Shown here: one piece after another, positions 38,569 to 47,522 of the stretch | Position numbering within the stretch: position 1 is the first letter of the stretch | How the letters are laid out: every line of letters begins with the position of its first letter | Source: Bacillota bacterium | GTDB taxonomy: Bacteria; Bacillota; Limnochordia; Limnochordales; ZCTH02-B6 | Assembly (NCBI GenBank): GCA_017577945.1 | Contig: PKQS01000010.1 | Location: 310,001-374,000 of the forward strand | DNA length: 64,000 bases | Direction: 5' to 3' | Position numbers and translations under genes: made by a program | The notes under the pieces: model-generated | Told to the model about the DNA's origin: nothing | The model's database searches: none | What the model saw: the letters and a program-made list of their open reading frames with translations, nothing else

Positions 38569-40587
38569 TCACCCGGGCGCGCATTTCTCGATTAAAATCC
38601 GCGTTTCCTGCCGTTTTCTGATGGCGCGGTGCCGCTCCAGGTAGTCCAGCACCGCCCAGACGAACGTCGCGTGGGACCACGTCAGCGGCGCTACGGAAAG
38701 CAATTCGCCGGTTTCGGGATGATACTGCTCGGCCAGCACGCCCGTAGGCAGCGCCCGCTCGACCGCCCATTGCAGCAGCTCCTTGGCCGGCTCCAAGTCC
38801 GCGAAGGCCTTGGCCTTGCGAATGTGCCACTGAGCCAGCCAGAGCGTGCAGATGACCCACGGGTTGCCCGGAATGCGATCGAAGTCGCCGCCGCGGTAGA
38901 AGTAGTAGTCGCGGAAGTAGCGAGCCACGCCGCCGACGCGCGTGCCAACCCACAGTTCCTTCTGCAGCCGCTCCATCGTCACGGCCATATGCGGATGATC
39001 CGCGGGCAGCACGCCCAGCAGGAACAGTCCGGCCACGCTGCTCTCGGGCGTCGCGTCGGGCACCAGCTGGCCGGCGCGCAGGGTCCAGCCCCGCAGGAAG
39101 CGCCCGTGCTCGGGCGAGAAAAAGTGCCGCTCGATGGCCTCTTTCATCTGCTCCGCCACCGCTTGGTACTGTGCCGCAGCGTCCCGCTCGCCCAGGAGCC
39201 CCGCCAGCATGGCCGCCGCCCGCAATCCCGCCTGCACCGCAGCTGCAGTAAAGACGAACACCCCGCGGCGCTCCTCCCACAAATCGTGGCTGTCCAGCGG
39301 TAATCCCGTGCGCGGGTCGCGGTAGCGCACCAAAAAGTCGGCGGCGGGCCGGATGAGCGGCTCGTAGAGGGAGTCGATGAATTCCAGATCCCGCTCGATC
39401 TTGTAAAACTCGCCCAGCGCCCACAGCACCAGCGCGGTCTCGTCCTGCTGGATCGGCAGGCGCACTTTCCCGGCCATGATCCACGGGTGCCAGCTGGAAC
39501 CTACGGACCCGTCGGGGTGATACTTGTGCCAAAAAAAGCCGCCCGGAGCCAGCACCCGGGCGCAAAAGCGGTAAAAGTCGCGGGTCGTTTCGGTGTAGCC
39601 TGCTCGGTCCAGCGCGTGCGCCACCAGCGCGCCGTCTCGGGGCCACATGTAGCTGTAATGGTCGCGGTTGAAGCGCAAAATGTCGGTGTCGTTGGCCGCC
39701 ACGATGGCGCCGCCGCGATCGATTTGCGTGCGCACGATAAGCAGGCTGCGCTTGAAAAGCCGCACCACGTCCTCGGGCAAGTCGGCCCACTTGCGGTCCT
39801 GCTTGTTCACCCAGGTGCGCCAGAACGTCCTTGTCTCCTCCATGAGGGCCGGCAAGCCCCGCTCCCGCGCCCACTCGTCCAACCGGCGCGCCGCCTCGAA
39901 GCTGTCGGCTATCGCGACCCACGTGTGCACCTGGTGCGAGCCGCCCGGCGGCAGCTCGAGCCGGAAACTGACGACCGAGTCCACCGAGCCTTGGGCGATG
40001 GGATTGCCTTCCAGCCAGCCATCCTCCGCGTCGCGCCACGTGCCCTCGGCCCCCTGAAACCGCTTGGTGCCGGTGGCGAACTGAAACAAGCCTCTTTGCC
40101 CCACCGGTGCGCCGGGCACATAGCCGTTGATCAGAAAACACCGGTCACGCTTGTAATGTATCACGCCGTTGGTCATCGGGTCAAACATGGCCGTGTCGCC
40201 GATGTCCGTCTGGTCGATGCAAAAGTCGTAGGGGAAAAAGACCCGCACCTCGCGCTGGCGTTCCGTCAAGTTTTCGACCGTTACAATCTTCATGAACAAG
40301 TCGCGCCGCACGTGCACGCCGTCGGAGCAGCGCAGCCGCAGGCCCAAGGCTTCGTTGGTCGCCGTCACGTCGCTGATCAAGGTGTCCTCTTCGTAGCGCA
40401 GCCGCAGCTGCCAGGCGCCCCGCTCCACCCAGGTAAAAACGCCTTCGGACCAGATGCCGATGGGGTTTTTGTGGCCGCACAGCTGGTTGAGCATGCCCAC
40501 GTGGGGATAGTATAGGTCGCGCAGCGCGTAGTCGCCGTCGAAGGTCACCAGCACTCGCCCGTTGCCGAGCACGATAGGACGCGGCAT
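38569..40587 (-). CDS. Glycoside hydrolase family 15 glucoamylase-like protein
   Basis: Member of the bacterial GH15 family (glucoamylase/glucodextranase), expected to release glucose from the non-reducing ends of alpha-glucans. The 672 residues have an N-terminal beta-sandwich (about 1-260) and an (alpha/alpha)6 barrel. Barrel landmarks are SYMWPRDGALVAHALD, the QQDETALVLWALGEF segment, the general-acid region SHDLWEERRGVFVFTAAAV and the second catalytic region LAEQYHPETGE. There is no signal peptide, so it probably acts in the cytosol on stored glucan or oligosaccharide. The ATG has GGAGGG upstream. It is divergent from the DUF4912-GH57 pair. Confidence 0.9.
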   Translation of the reverse strand: MPRPIVLGNGRVLVTFDGDYALRDLYYPHVGMLNQLCGHKNPIGIWSEGVFTWVERGAWQLRLRYEEDTLISDVTATNEALGLRLRCSDGVHVRRDLFMKIVTVENLTERQREVRVFFPYDFCIDQTDIGDTAMFDPMTNGVIHYKRDRCFLINGYVPGAPVGQRGLFQFATGTKRFQGAEGTWRDAEDGWLEGNPIAQGSVDSVVSFRLELPPGGSHQVHTWVAIADSFEAARRLDEWARERGLPALMEETRTFWRTWVNKQDRKWADLPEDVVRLFKRSLLIVRTQIDRGGAIVAANDTDILRFNRDHYSYMWPRDGALVAHALDRAGYTETTRDFYRFCARVLAPGGFFWHKYHPDGSVGSSWHPWIMAGKVRLPIQQDETALVLWALGEFYKIERDLEFIDSLYEPLIRPAADFLVRYRDPRTGLPLDSHDLWEERRGVFVFTAAAVQAGLRAAAMLAGLLGERDAAAQYQAVAEQMKEAIERHFFSPEHGRFLRGWTLRAGQLVPDATPESSVAGLFLLGVLPADHPHMAVTMERLQKELWVGTRVGGVARYFRDYYFYRGGDFDRIPGNPWVICTLWLAQWHIRKAKAFADLEPAKELLQWAVERALPTGVLAEQYHPETGELLSVAPLTWSHATFVWAVLDYLERHRAIRKRQETRILIEKCAPG

Positions 40588-40683
40588 CGCTATCCCTCCG
40601 CCGTCGTTCGCTCGTCGCGCCTCATAGGTTTCCCGCCGGAAAGACATGATAATGCGGGATAACGACCTAAGGAGGCCGAAACG

Positions 40684-41349
40684 TTGGAGGCGCCGACGGA
40701 TTGGCAGCAGCACCACAGGCCGCCCCACGGGGCCGGCGCGGGGGACGTGGGCGCCGGCGAGCTGCCGGGAGAAGAACGGCTGCCCAGCGCGTACGGGCGC
40801 GACAGGCTGACCCTGCTGGTGCGGGATCCGCACTGCGTGTTCGCTTTCTGGGAGCTGACCGAAACGACGCGCGCCGAAGGGCCGGCGCGCAGCGCTGAGA
40901 CGGTGCTGCGGCTGTATGACTTGACCGAACACGCCCGGCGCGCGGCGGAACGCTCCCTGGCCGCGACCGACGGCCGGCTGTCGCCCAGCGTGCGCGCTGC
41001 GTGGCTGGCGGCGTGGGTGCGCGCGGCCGCGTGGGAACCGCCGGCGTGGATTGCCAGCGCCGCCCACCGGTACGTGGACTATGTCGTCGGGGGCGCCGAC
41101 AACTGGTACATCCACACCGACGCGCCGGGGCAGGTGCTGGCGGCCGCCCTCGGATTCGGCCGAGGCGAGGCGTTCGTTCCGGTGGTTTTCTCCAACGTCG
41201 TTTTCACGCCCCGCGGCGCGCCGTGCGACGCCGTCGACGCCGACTGGCTGACGGTGGAGGAACTGTACCGCGTGCTGGCCCGCTCGACGACCGGCATGGC
41301 CAGCGCGGCGTGGCACGCGGCCAAATCCGCGCAAGACGCCTTCCGGTGA
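40684..41349 (+). CDS. DUF4912 domain protein
   Basis: A 221-residue protein with a DUF4912 domain from about residue 38: RDRLTLLVRDPHCVFAFWEL is the diagnostic strand, and the second half contains VGGADNWYIHTDAPGQVLAAALGF. These proteins are often encoded beside GH57 and GT4 alpha-glucan enzymes and may act as carbohydrate-binding or scaffold proteins; the function is not established. The TTG start has AAGGAGG 8 bases upstream. The GH57 gene follows after 49 bases. Confidence 0.85.
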   Translation: MEAPTDWQQHHRPPHGAGAGDVGAGELPGEERLPSAYGRDRLTLLVRDPHCVFAFWELTETTRAEGPARSAETVLRLYDLTEHARRAAERSLAATDGRLSPSVRAAWLAAWVRAAAWEPPAWIASAAHRYVDYVVGGADNWYIHTDAPGQVLAAALGFGRGEAFVPVVFSNVVFTPRGAPCDAVDADWLTVEELYRVLARSTTGMASAAWHAAKSAQDAFR

Positions 41350-41398
41350 AAGGCCGTCCGCGGGAGACACCTTCGAGTGACGCGGGAGGTTTACGGCT

Positions 41399-43000
41399 TT
41401 GTCCCATCCTCAAGGCTACCTGGCGCTGGTGCTGCACGCCCATTTGCCGTACGTGCGCCATCCGGAGTACGCCACGTTCATCGAGGAAGATTGGCTGTTT
41501 GAAGCGATTACCGAGTGCTACATTCCGCTGCTGGACGTCTTCGAGCGCCTCGTGCGCGACGGGGTGCCGTGGCGGCTGTCTATGTCGGTGACGCCGACGC
41601 TGGCGGCCATGCTCACGGACCCGCTGCTGCAGGAGCGCTACGTGCGCCATATCGAGGGCCTGATCGAACTGGCGCGCCGCGAAACGGCCCGCACGGCCGC
41701 CGATCCCCGCTTCAACCGGCTCGCGCACATGTATTTGGCCCACTTCGAGTTCGCGCGCCGCAAGTTCGAAGAGTACGGGCGCAACCTCGTGGAAGCGTTC
41801 CGGCGCTTCCAGGAGATGGGTTACCTGGAAATTCTGGCGTCGGCGGCTACGCACGGGTACCTGCCCCTCATGGCGCCCGAGGCCGGCGCCGTGCGGGCGC
41901 AAATCGACGTGGGCGTGGAAGCGTACCGGCGCGCCTTCGGGCGGCAGCCGGCGGGGTTCTGGCTGCCCGAGTGCGGCTACAATCCGCTGGACGACGTGTG
42001 GCTGGCCCAGGCCGGCATCCGCTATTTCATCGCGGAAACCCACGCGCTGCTGCACGCGTGCCCCCGGCCCCGCTACGCCGTCTTCGCGCCCGTCTACTGC
42101 CCCGCCTCGGGCGTGGCGGCGTTCGGCCGCGACACGGAGACGTCCGCGCAGGTGTGGAGCGCCACGGAAGGCTATCCCGGCGACTTCGACTACCGCGATT
42201 TTTACCGCGACATCGGCTACGACCTGGACTACGACTACGTCCGGCCTTGGCTGAAAGGCGAAGCGCGGCGCCAGGTGGGCATCAAGTATTACCGCATCAC
42301 GGGCAAGACCAGCGACAAGGACGTGTACGACCCCGACCGGGCGCGGGAGAAGGCGGCCATCCACGCCGGCAACTTCGTGTTCAACCGCCAGCGGCAGTTC
42401 GAGCACCTGCGCGCCCACATGGACCGGCCGCCAATCGTGGTCGCGCCGTACGACGCGGAACTGTTCGGCCACTGGTGGTTCGAAGGACCGCAGTGGCTCG
42501 ACTACGTCATCCGCAAAGCGGCGTACGACCAGACAACGTTCCGGCTCATCACGCCGTCCGAGTACTTGGACATGTTCCCCCGCAACCAGGTGGCGCAGCC
42601 TTCGATGTCGAGCTGGGGCAACAAGGGCTACAGCGAAGTGTGGTTGTGCGGCGCGAACGACTGGATTTACCGTCACCTGCACGAAGCGGCCCGGCGCATG
42701 GCGGCGCTGGCCGACCGGTTCGGCGCGGACGGCGCGGCCGATTCCGACCCGCTCCTGCGGCGGGCGCTGAATCAGGCCGCGCGCGAGCTGCTCCTGGCCC
42801 AGAGCAGCGACTGGGCGTTCATCATGTACACGGGCACCACCACCGAGTACGCGGCCAGGCGCACGATAAGCCACGTCGCCCGCTTCAACCGGCTGTACGA
42901 GCAAATTCTCGCCGGGGCCGTCGACGCGGCGTGGCTCGCCGAATTGGAAGCCCGGGACAACCTTTTCCCGTGGCTCGACTTCCGGGTGTACCGTCGCTAG
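41399..43000 (+). CDS. GH57 family 1,4-alpha-glucan branching enzyme-like protein
   Basis: Cytosolic enzyme of glycoside hydrolase family 57, in the subgroup of about 530 residues (with a DUF1957 C-terminus) that includes thermophile glycogen-branching enzymes; expected to form alpha-1,6 branches in glucan. The 533 residues show the N-terminal ALVLHAHLPYVRHPEY, the nucleophile Glu in GFWLPECGYNP near 190, the acid/base Asp in VAPYDAELFGHWWFEGP near 355, and LLLAQSSDWAFIMYTGT in the C-terminal helical part. The TTG start has GGGAGGT upstream. It ends tail to tail with the GT4 gene, the palindrome CTAG giving both stop codons. Confidence 0.9.
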   Translation: MSHPQGYLALVLHAHLPYVRHPEYATFIEEDWLFEAITECYIPLLDVFERLVRDGVPWRLSMSVTPTLAAMLTDPLLQERYVRHIEGLIELARRETARTAADPRFNRLAHMYLAHFEFARRKFEEYGRNLVEAFRRFQEMGYLEILASAATHGYLPLMAPEAGAVRAQIDVGVEAYRRAFGRQPAGFWLPECGYNPLDDVWLAQAGIRYFIAETHALLHACPRPRYAVFAPVYCPASGVAAFGRDTETSAQVWSATEGYPGDFDYRDFYRDIGYDLDYDYVRPWLKGEARRQVGIKYYRITGKTSDKDVYDPDRAREKAAIHAGNFVFNRQRQFEHLRAHMDRPPIVVAPYDAELFGHWWFEGPQWLDYVIRKAAYDQTTFRLITPSEYLDMFPRNQVAQPSMSSWGNKGYSEVWLCGANDWIYRHLHEAARRMAALADRFGADGAADSDPLLRRALNQAARELLLAQSSDWAFIMYTGTTTEYAARRTISHVARFNRLYEQILAGAVDAAWLAELEARDNLFPWLDFRVYRR

Positions 43001-44376
43001 TCGTGCGGCGCCCGAAAGGCGGCGACGCCCGTTTCGGCCACGTCCGGGCTCAGCGCGACGGCATCGGCGCCGGTCGGCGCGTAGCGGCTCACGCGCCGCG
43101 CGGGCTCCGCCGCGCCCAGCTCCACAAGGCGCGCTCGCCAGGCCGCCGCCTCGTCCGCGCGGCGCCGGGCGATGGCCGCTTCCCATGGGCTCCGTTCGTA
43201 CTCCCGCAGCACGTCGTCGTACACCGCTAACGTCTGCGCCGCGACGCCCGCCCACGAAAACCGCTCCTGGACGTCCTGCAGCGCCCGCTGCCGGAGCCGC
43301 GCGGCCAGCTTCGGCGACGACAGCACCGCCACCACCGCGCCGGCCAGCGACGCTGCATCGCCCGGCACCGCGTGCAGGCCCGTGACGCCGTGGCGCACGA
43401 TCTCGGCGAATCCCCCTGTGCGCGCCACGATGACCGGCGTGCCGGCCGCCATCGCCTCCAGCGCCACGATGCCGAACGGTTCGTACAGGCTCGGAAACAC
43501 GGCGGCTTGCGCGCCGCGCAAGAACCGGTCCCGCGCGACGTCGTCGGCGTAGCCGTAGAAGACGACCCGGTCCGCCACGCCCAGCGCCCGGGCGCGGGCC
43601 TCCAGGTCGAGCCGCAGCGGCCCTTCGCCGGCGATGACGAAGCGCGTGCGCGGCCGCTGCCGCAAGATGAGGGGGGCGGCCTCCAGCAGCACGTGCACGC
43701 CCTTCTCGTAGACGAGCCGGCCGAGGAAAAACACCAAGTCTTCGTCGGGCGCGGCGAAGCGGGCGCGAAACGCCGCGTCCTGCGCCGTGTCCACCGGCGG
43801 GCGCGGCAAGTCGACGCCGTTGGGCACGACCCGGATCTTGTCGGGCGGCGTCTGGAACACCCGGCGCACTTCTTCTTCCATGAAGCGGCTGCAACAGATG
43901 ACCCGCCACGCCTCGTAGGTGAGCCACCACTCGCAGCTGCTGATGTAGCGCTGCAGGTCGTTGTGCAGGCCGTTGTTGCGGCCGTATTCGGTGGCGTGGA
44001 TGGTGGCGACCAGCGGCGCGCCGAAGCCGTGCTTCAGTGTCTTGCCCGCATACGCCGCCAGCCAGTCGTGGGCGTGGATGATGTCGAAGCGCCGGCCGCG
44101 CGCGAACAACTGCAGCGCGCGCTCCACCATTTCGAAGTTCAGCCGCTTCACCCAGCCGACGAAATCCCGCGCCGGCGGGCCGCACACGTGCAGCCGGTGC
44201 ACTTCCACCCCGCTCTCTACGGCATACGCAGGCTCTCCCGGCGCCTCCTGCGTGAGGACGACCACACGATGTCCCGCCCTGGCCAGCTCGCGGCTCAAGT
44301 ACGCCGCATGCCGCGCCAGTCCGCCGACGACTTTCGGCGGGTACTCCCACGCCAGCATCAAGATGTCCCGCTGCAC
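42997..44376 (-). CDS. GT4 family glycosyltransferase (glycogen synthase-like)
   Basis: GT-B glycosyltransferase, likely a glucan synthase acting with the neighbouring branching and debranching enzymes. The 459 residues have the acceptor-side loop WEYPPKVVGGLARHAAYLS, FDIIHAHDWLAAYAGKTLK, VPNGVDLP, the nucleotide-sugar region FFLGRLVYEKGVHVLLEA and the E-x7-E motif in SLYEPFGIVALEAMAAGTPV. The GTG at 44376 has AAGGAGG upstream. A longer open frame upstream lies in the debranching-enzyme gene and was rejected. The final 60 residues are an Arg/Ala-rich extension. The sugar donor is not proven. Confidence 0.87.
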   Translation of the reverse strand: MQRDILMLAWEYPPKVVGGLARHAAYLSRELARAGHRVVVLTQEAPGEPAYAVESGVEVHRLHVCGPPARDFVGWVKRLNFEMVERALQLFARGRRFDIIHAHDWLAAYAGKTLKHGFGAPLVATIHATEYGRNNGLHNDLQRYISSCEWWLTYEAWRVICCSRFMEEEVRRVFQTPPDKIRVVPNGVDLPRPPVDTAQDAAFRARFAAPDEDLVFFLGRLVYEKGVHVLLEAAPLILRQRPRTRFVIAGEGPLRLDLEARARALGVADRVVFYGYADDVARDRFLRGAQAAVFPSLYEPFGIVALEAMAAGTPVIVARTGGFAEIVRHGVTGLHAVPGDAASLAGAVVAVLSSPKLAARLRQRALQDVQERFSWAGVAAQTLAVYDDVLREYERSPWEAAIARRRADEAAAWRARLVELGAAEPARRVSRYAPTGADAVALSPDVAETGVAAFRAPHD

Positions 44377-44408
44377 TGTGCCCTTGCCTCCTTGGGCGCG
44401 ACGGCCCG

Positions 44409-46586
44409 TCAGTCCTCCGCCTCCGACCAGGCGCGCAGCCATTCCCCCACGCTCCATGCCTGGGCGAAACAGCCCCGCGCCGCGTGCGGCGCGTCGCCGT
44501 CGAAAATTTCCGAGACTTGACCCAACGCCGCCTCCTGCCGCAAGTGCGCCCGCAGCCCGGCGAACAGCCCCTCGGCTCCCCGCGGCAGCCAGCCGCAGCG
44601 CCGGGCCGCCGTCGCGTATGGGCCCAGGAGCCACGGCCAAGCTGTGCCTTGGTGGTACGACGCGTCTCGCATGCGCTGGTCACCCTTGTAGACGCCGCGA
44701 TAAGCAGCCTCGCGAGGCGAGAGCGTGCGCAACCCCACGGGCGTCAGCAGCTCGGCAGCCGCGGCCGCGACGACGCGCCGCGCCAGCGGGGTATCCAGCA
44801 GTGGAAACGGCAGCGCGGCCGCGAGCAGCTGGTTCGGCCGCAAGCTGGCGTCGGCGCGCTGGGTCTTGGGCGCGAGCTCCCCGTTTTCCCCAAACGCGAC
44901 ACGCGGCGCCGCCGGGGGCACGACGTCGTAGAGAAGGCCGTTGCCGCGGACGAACCGGCGCAGGAACGCCCGGCGCACTTGCCGCGCCGCTCGCCGCCAG
45001 AAAGCGGACTCGCCGGGAGCGCACGCTTCGGCCCAGACCGCGGCCGTGCAGAGGGCGTTGTACCACAGCGCGTTGACTTCCACCGGCGCCCCGTGCCGCG
45101 GCGTCACGACCCAGTCGTCCACCTTGGCGTCCATCCACGTCAGCTGCAGCCCGGGCGCGGCCGCGTGGACCAAGCCGTCTGCGTCCACGCCGATGCCGTG
45201 CTTGGTCCCGCGCAGGTAGCTGCGCAAGATGTCGGACGTAATGCGATAAAACTCGCGCCGCGCCGCCGGCTCCCGCGTCGCCCGCCACAAGCGCCACGCC
45301 GCGGCGACCCACCACAGCGAGGCGTCCACGCTGTTGTATTCGGGCTCGCCGCCGTCATCGGGAAAGCGGTTAGGAATCAGCCCTTGCGAGCGGTGCTGTG
45401 CGAACGTCAGCAGCACGTCCCGCGCTTCTTCGCGCCGGCCTGTGGCCAGCAGCAGGCCCGGCAGGCTGATGAACGCGTCCCGGCCCCAGTCGGTGAACCA
45501 AGGGTAGCCGGCCACGATGGTGGCGCCGCCCGTCGTCGCGCGCCGCACGATGAAATCGTCCGCCGCCAGCACCAGCCGCCGCCAGTCGGGATCGGCGGTC
45601 ACAGCCAGCGCGCGAATCGCTCCCGCCCGCGCCGCGAGCAGCCGCCGGCGGCCCATAGGCGCCGCTTCCCACTGGGCCTCCACCGCCTGGCGCACCAGTC
45701 GTTCCCGCCGCGCCTCCGCCCGCGCCAGCTGGTGCAGCGCCCACTGCGCCAGCGCCCGCGGCCCTTCGCGCCAGGGCGGCACGCGGCGCGCCGCCGGCAG
45801 GGGGCAATGCCCCACCAGGACGGCCACGGAGCCCGGGCCGCCGAGCGCGAAGCGAAACGTCCCCGGGCGGAAATGGTCTTCCGTGCAGTCCAGGCCCCGC
45901 TCGCGCTCCACGGCGTAATGGAAGCGGTAATGCCACTGCCCGCCGGGCACGTACGCCGCGCCGGCTTCCCGCGAGCCCTGCCGCGGCGGCGCCGGCAGCT
46001 CGCCCGTGAGTGTCCCCGCGGCCAGCACCAGCGGCGGCGCGCCCGGGTAGGCCCGGACCACCGTACCCTGCCGCCACGACTCTTGCGCCCAGGGCCAGTT
46101 GTTGGCGTGCGTCGTGTGGTGGTAGTCGCGGCAGTTGATCAGCGGCTCCACCACCAGTTCGGCGCCGGGCGGGCCGGCCAGCAGCCGGTAGACGACGACG
46201 GTCGTATTTTGCCCTTCAATCATGAAAATGACGCGCTCCAGGACGTGCGCACCGGCGCGAAAGACGTGGGTGGGGAACGGATAGAGGCGCAGGGACTCGA
46301 TGCGGCGCCAGCCGTCGGGATGAACGACGTCGGCGAACTCGTTGGTCGACAGGGGCCAGCGCTGGTCGCCGGCCTGCAGGTGCTCTTCCGCCTTGGCCAA
46401 TAGCAGCGTGCGCCGCACGGGCGGCTGCAAGGCGGCGATGAGCCACCCGTGATACCGCCGCGTCAGGCGTCCCGACACGGTCCCGGCGGCGAACCCGCCG
46501 ATGCCGTTGGTCACCAGCCATTCAGCCTCCGGCGCCGCGCCGGGCGCCGTGGCCACACGTGCGTAGAGCTGCACCAGGTCCCACAT
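44409..46586 (-). CDS. Amylo-alpha-1,6-glucosidase / glycogen debranching enzyme
   Basis: Archaeal/bacterial-type debranching enzyme acting on alpha-1,6 branch points. The 725 residues have the N-terminal domain with EWLVTNGIGGFAAGTVSGRL and TRRYHGWLIAAL, and the C-terminal (alpha/alpha)6 GDE domain with GYPWFTDWGRDAFISLPGLL, GEPEYNSVDASLWWV and QGTAWPWLLGPY. Catalytic acids are expected in the WGRD and VDAS segments. The ATG at 46586 was chosen because the protein family starts near there, although its ribosome site is weak; a GTG 33 bases upstream is possible. It precedes the GT4 gene by 32 bases. Confidence 0.9.
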   Translation of the reverse strand: MWDLVQLYARVATAPGAAPEAEWLVTNGIGGFAAGTVSGRLTRRYHGWLIAALQPPVRRTLLLAKAEEHLQAGDQRWPLSTNEFADVVHPDGWRRIESLRLYPFPTHVFRAGAHVLERVIFMIEGQNTTVVVYRLLAGPPGAELVVEPLINCRDYHHTTHANNWPWAQESWRQGTVVRAYPGAPPLVLAAGTLTGELPAPPRQGSREAGAAYVPGGQWHYRFHYAVERERGLDCTEDHFRPGTFRFALGGPGSVAVLVGHCPLPAARRVPPWREGPRALAQWALHQLARAEARRERLVRQAVEAQWEAAPMGRRRLLAARAGAIRALAVTADPDWRRLVLAADDFIVRRATTGGATIVAGYPWFTDWGRDAFISLPGLLLATGRREEARDVLLTFAQHRSQGLIPNRFPDDGGEPEYNSVDASLWWVAAAWRLWRATREPAARREFYRITSDILRSYLRGTKHGIGVDADGLVHAAAPGLQLTWMDAKVDDWVVTPRHGAPVEVNALWYNALCTAAVWAEACAPGESAFWRRAARQVRRAFLRRFVRGNGLLYDVVPPAAPRVAFGENGELAPKTQRADASLRPNQLLAAALPFPLLDTPLARRVVAAAAAELLTPVGLRTLSPREAAYRGVYKGDQRMRDASYHQGTAWPWLLGPYATAARRCGWLPRGAEGLFAGLRAHLRQEAALGQVSEIFDGDAPHAARGCFAQAWSVGEWLRAWSEAED

Positions 46587-46659
46587 GCTCTTAGCATGCC
46601 GCGCGGCCGTTGGTCGCACTCCTTCTCGCGGCCGGCGGCCGCGTGGAAACGGGACCCGT

Positions 46660-46701
46660 CACCACAACACGGGGGCAATTCACCACGACACGGGGGCAAT
46701 G
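46660..46701. repeat. 21-bp tandem duplication across the nadE stop codon
   Basis: Two adjacent 21-base units, 46660-46680 and 46681-46701, share CACCAC-A/G-ACACGGGGGCAAT with a single difference in the first 20 bases. Read on the minus strand, the end of nadE (IAPVSW-stop) is repeated at once as IAPVLW-stop in the downstream untranslated DNA. Confidence 0.92.
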
Positions 46702-47462
46702 GGCGGCCGCTGCCGCTTGTGCTCGCTGCTGCGGTGCAGGTGTTCGATGCGCTCGCGGACTTCGGCGGGGGCCTCGCCCGTAAGGATGTAGTGGTCCAGG
46801 ACGGCGTACGTCACGCCCATTTCGCTTTCGTCCGTCTGTCCAGGCCACAAGCCCGCGCTCGGCGTCCGGCGGATAATCACCTCGGGCACGCCCAGATAGC
46901 GCGCCAGCTCGTATACTTGCGCCTTCACCAGGTTGCCGATAGGCAGCAGGTCGGCGCCGCCGTCGCCGTGCTTGGTGAAATACCCCACGAACAGTTCCGA
47001 GCGGTTGCTGGTGCCGGCCACCAGGTAATTGAAGCGGTTGGCCACGTAGTACAGCGTCGCCATGCGCAGCCGCGGCTTCAGGTTGGCCAGCGCCATCTTC
47101 ATGCGCGGATTGTCCGCCGCCTCGTCCACCAGGGGCTCGCGCCCGAGACCCGCCTCCTGCCACGCCCGGGCCAACTGCTGGACCATCGCGTCGTAGAGAG
47201 GGGTCAAATCGACGCGCAGGACCGGAACACCCGCGTGGTCGGCGAACAGCCGCGCGTCGGCCTCGTCGGCCGGATCGCTGTGGCAAGGCATGATGACGCC
47301 CAACGTGGTGTCGGGAAACGCCCGCTTGGCCAGCGCAGCCGTCACCGCGGCGTCAATGCCGCCGCTGAGGCCCACCACGATCCCCAACGCCCCGGCCTCG
47401 GCCGCTTTCTCCTGCAGCCAGCGGACGATTTGTTCCGTAACTCGCGCCGCCGCTTCACTCAT
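46680..47462 (-). CDS. nadE: NH3-dependent NAD+ synthetase
   Basis: Last step of NAD synthesis, amidating nicotinate adenine dinucleotide with ammonia. The 260 residues have the PP-loop VGLSGGIDAAVTA, MATLYYVANRFNYLVAGTSN, the GYFTKHGDGGADLLPIGNL region and SAGLWPGQTDESEMGV. There is no glutaminase domain, so it uses free ammonia. The stop codon lies inside a 21-bp tandem duplication. It is the last gene of the glmM-acpS-nnrDE-S9-alr-nadE run. Confidence 0.95.
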   Translation of the reverse strand: MSEAAARVTEQIVRWLQEKAAEAGALGIVVGLSGGIDAAVTAALAKRAFPDTTLGVIMPCHSDPADEADARLFADHAGVPVLRVDLTPLYDAMVQQLARAWQEAGLGREPLVDEAADNPRMKMALANLKPRLRMATLYYVANRFNYLVAGTSNRSELFVGYFTKHGDGGADLLPIGNLVKAQVYELARYLGVPEVIIRRTPSAGLWPGQTDESEMGVTYAVLDHYILTGEAPAEVRERIEHLHRSSEHKRQRPPIAPVSW

Positions 47463-47522
47463 GGGAAACGCTCCTCCCCGGCCGCGTCGACCGGCATGAC
47501 CGCCGAAACCGGCGAGCCCGTC

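Noticed and set aside
41204..44683. A minus-strand open frame of about 1150 codons covering the GH57 gene and the GT4 gene
   Set aside because: It lies antisense to GH57 and in another frame of the GT4 gene, both of which carry clear catalytic motifs.
46660..46701. The CACCAC...GGGGGCAAT repeats as a start of a CRISPR array
   Set aside because: Only two units, directly adjacent with no spacer, and one includes the nadE stop. No cas genes are in the window.
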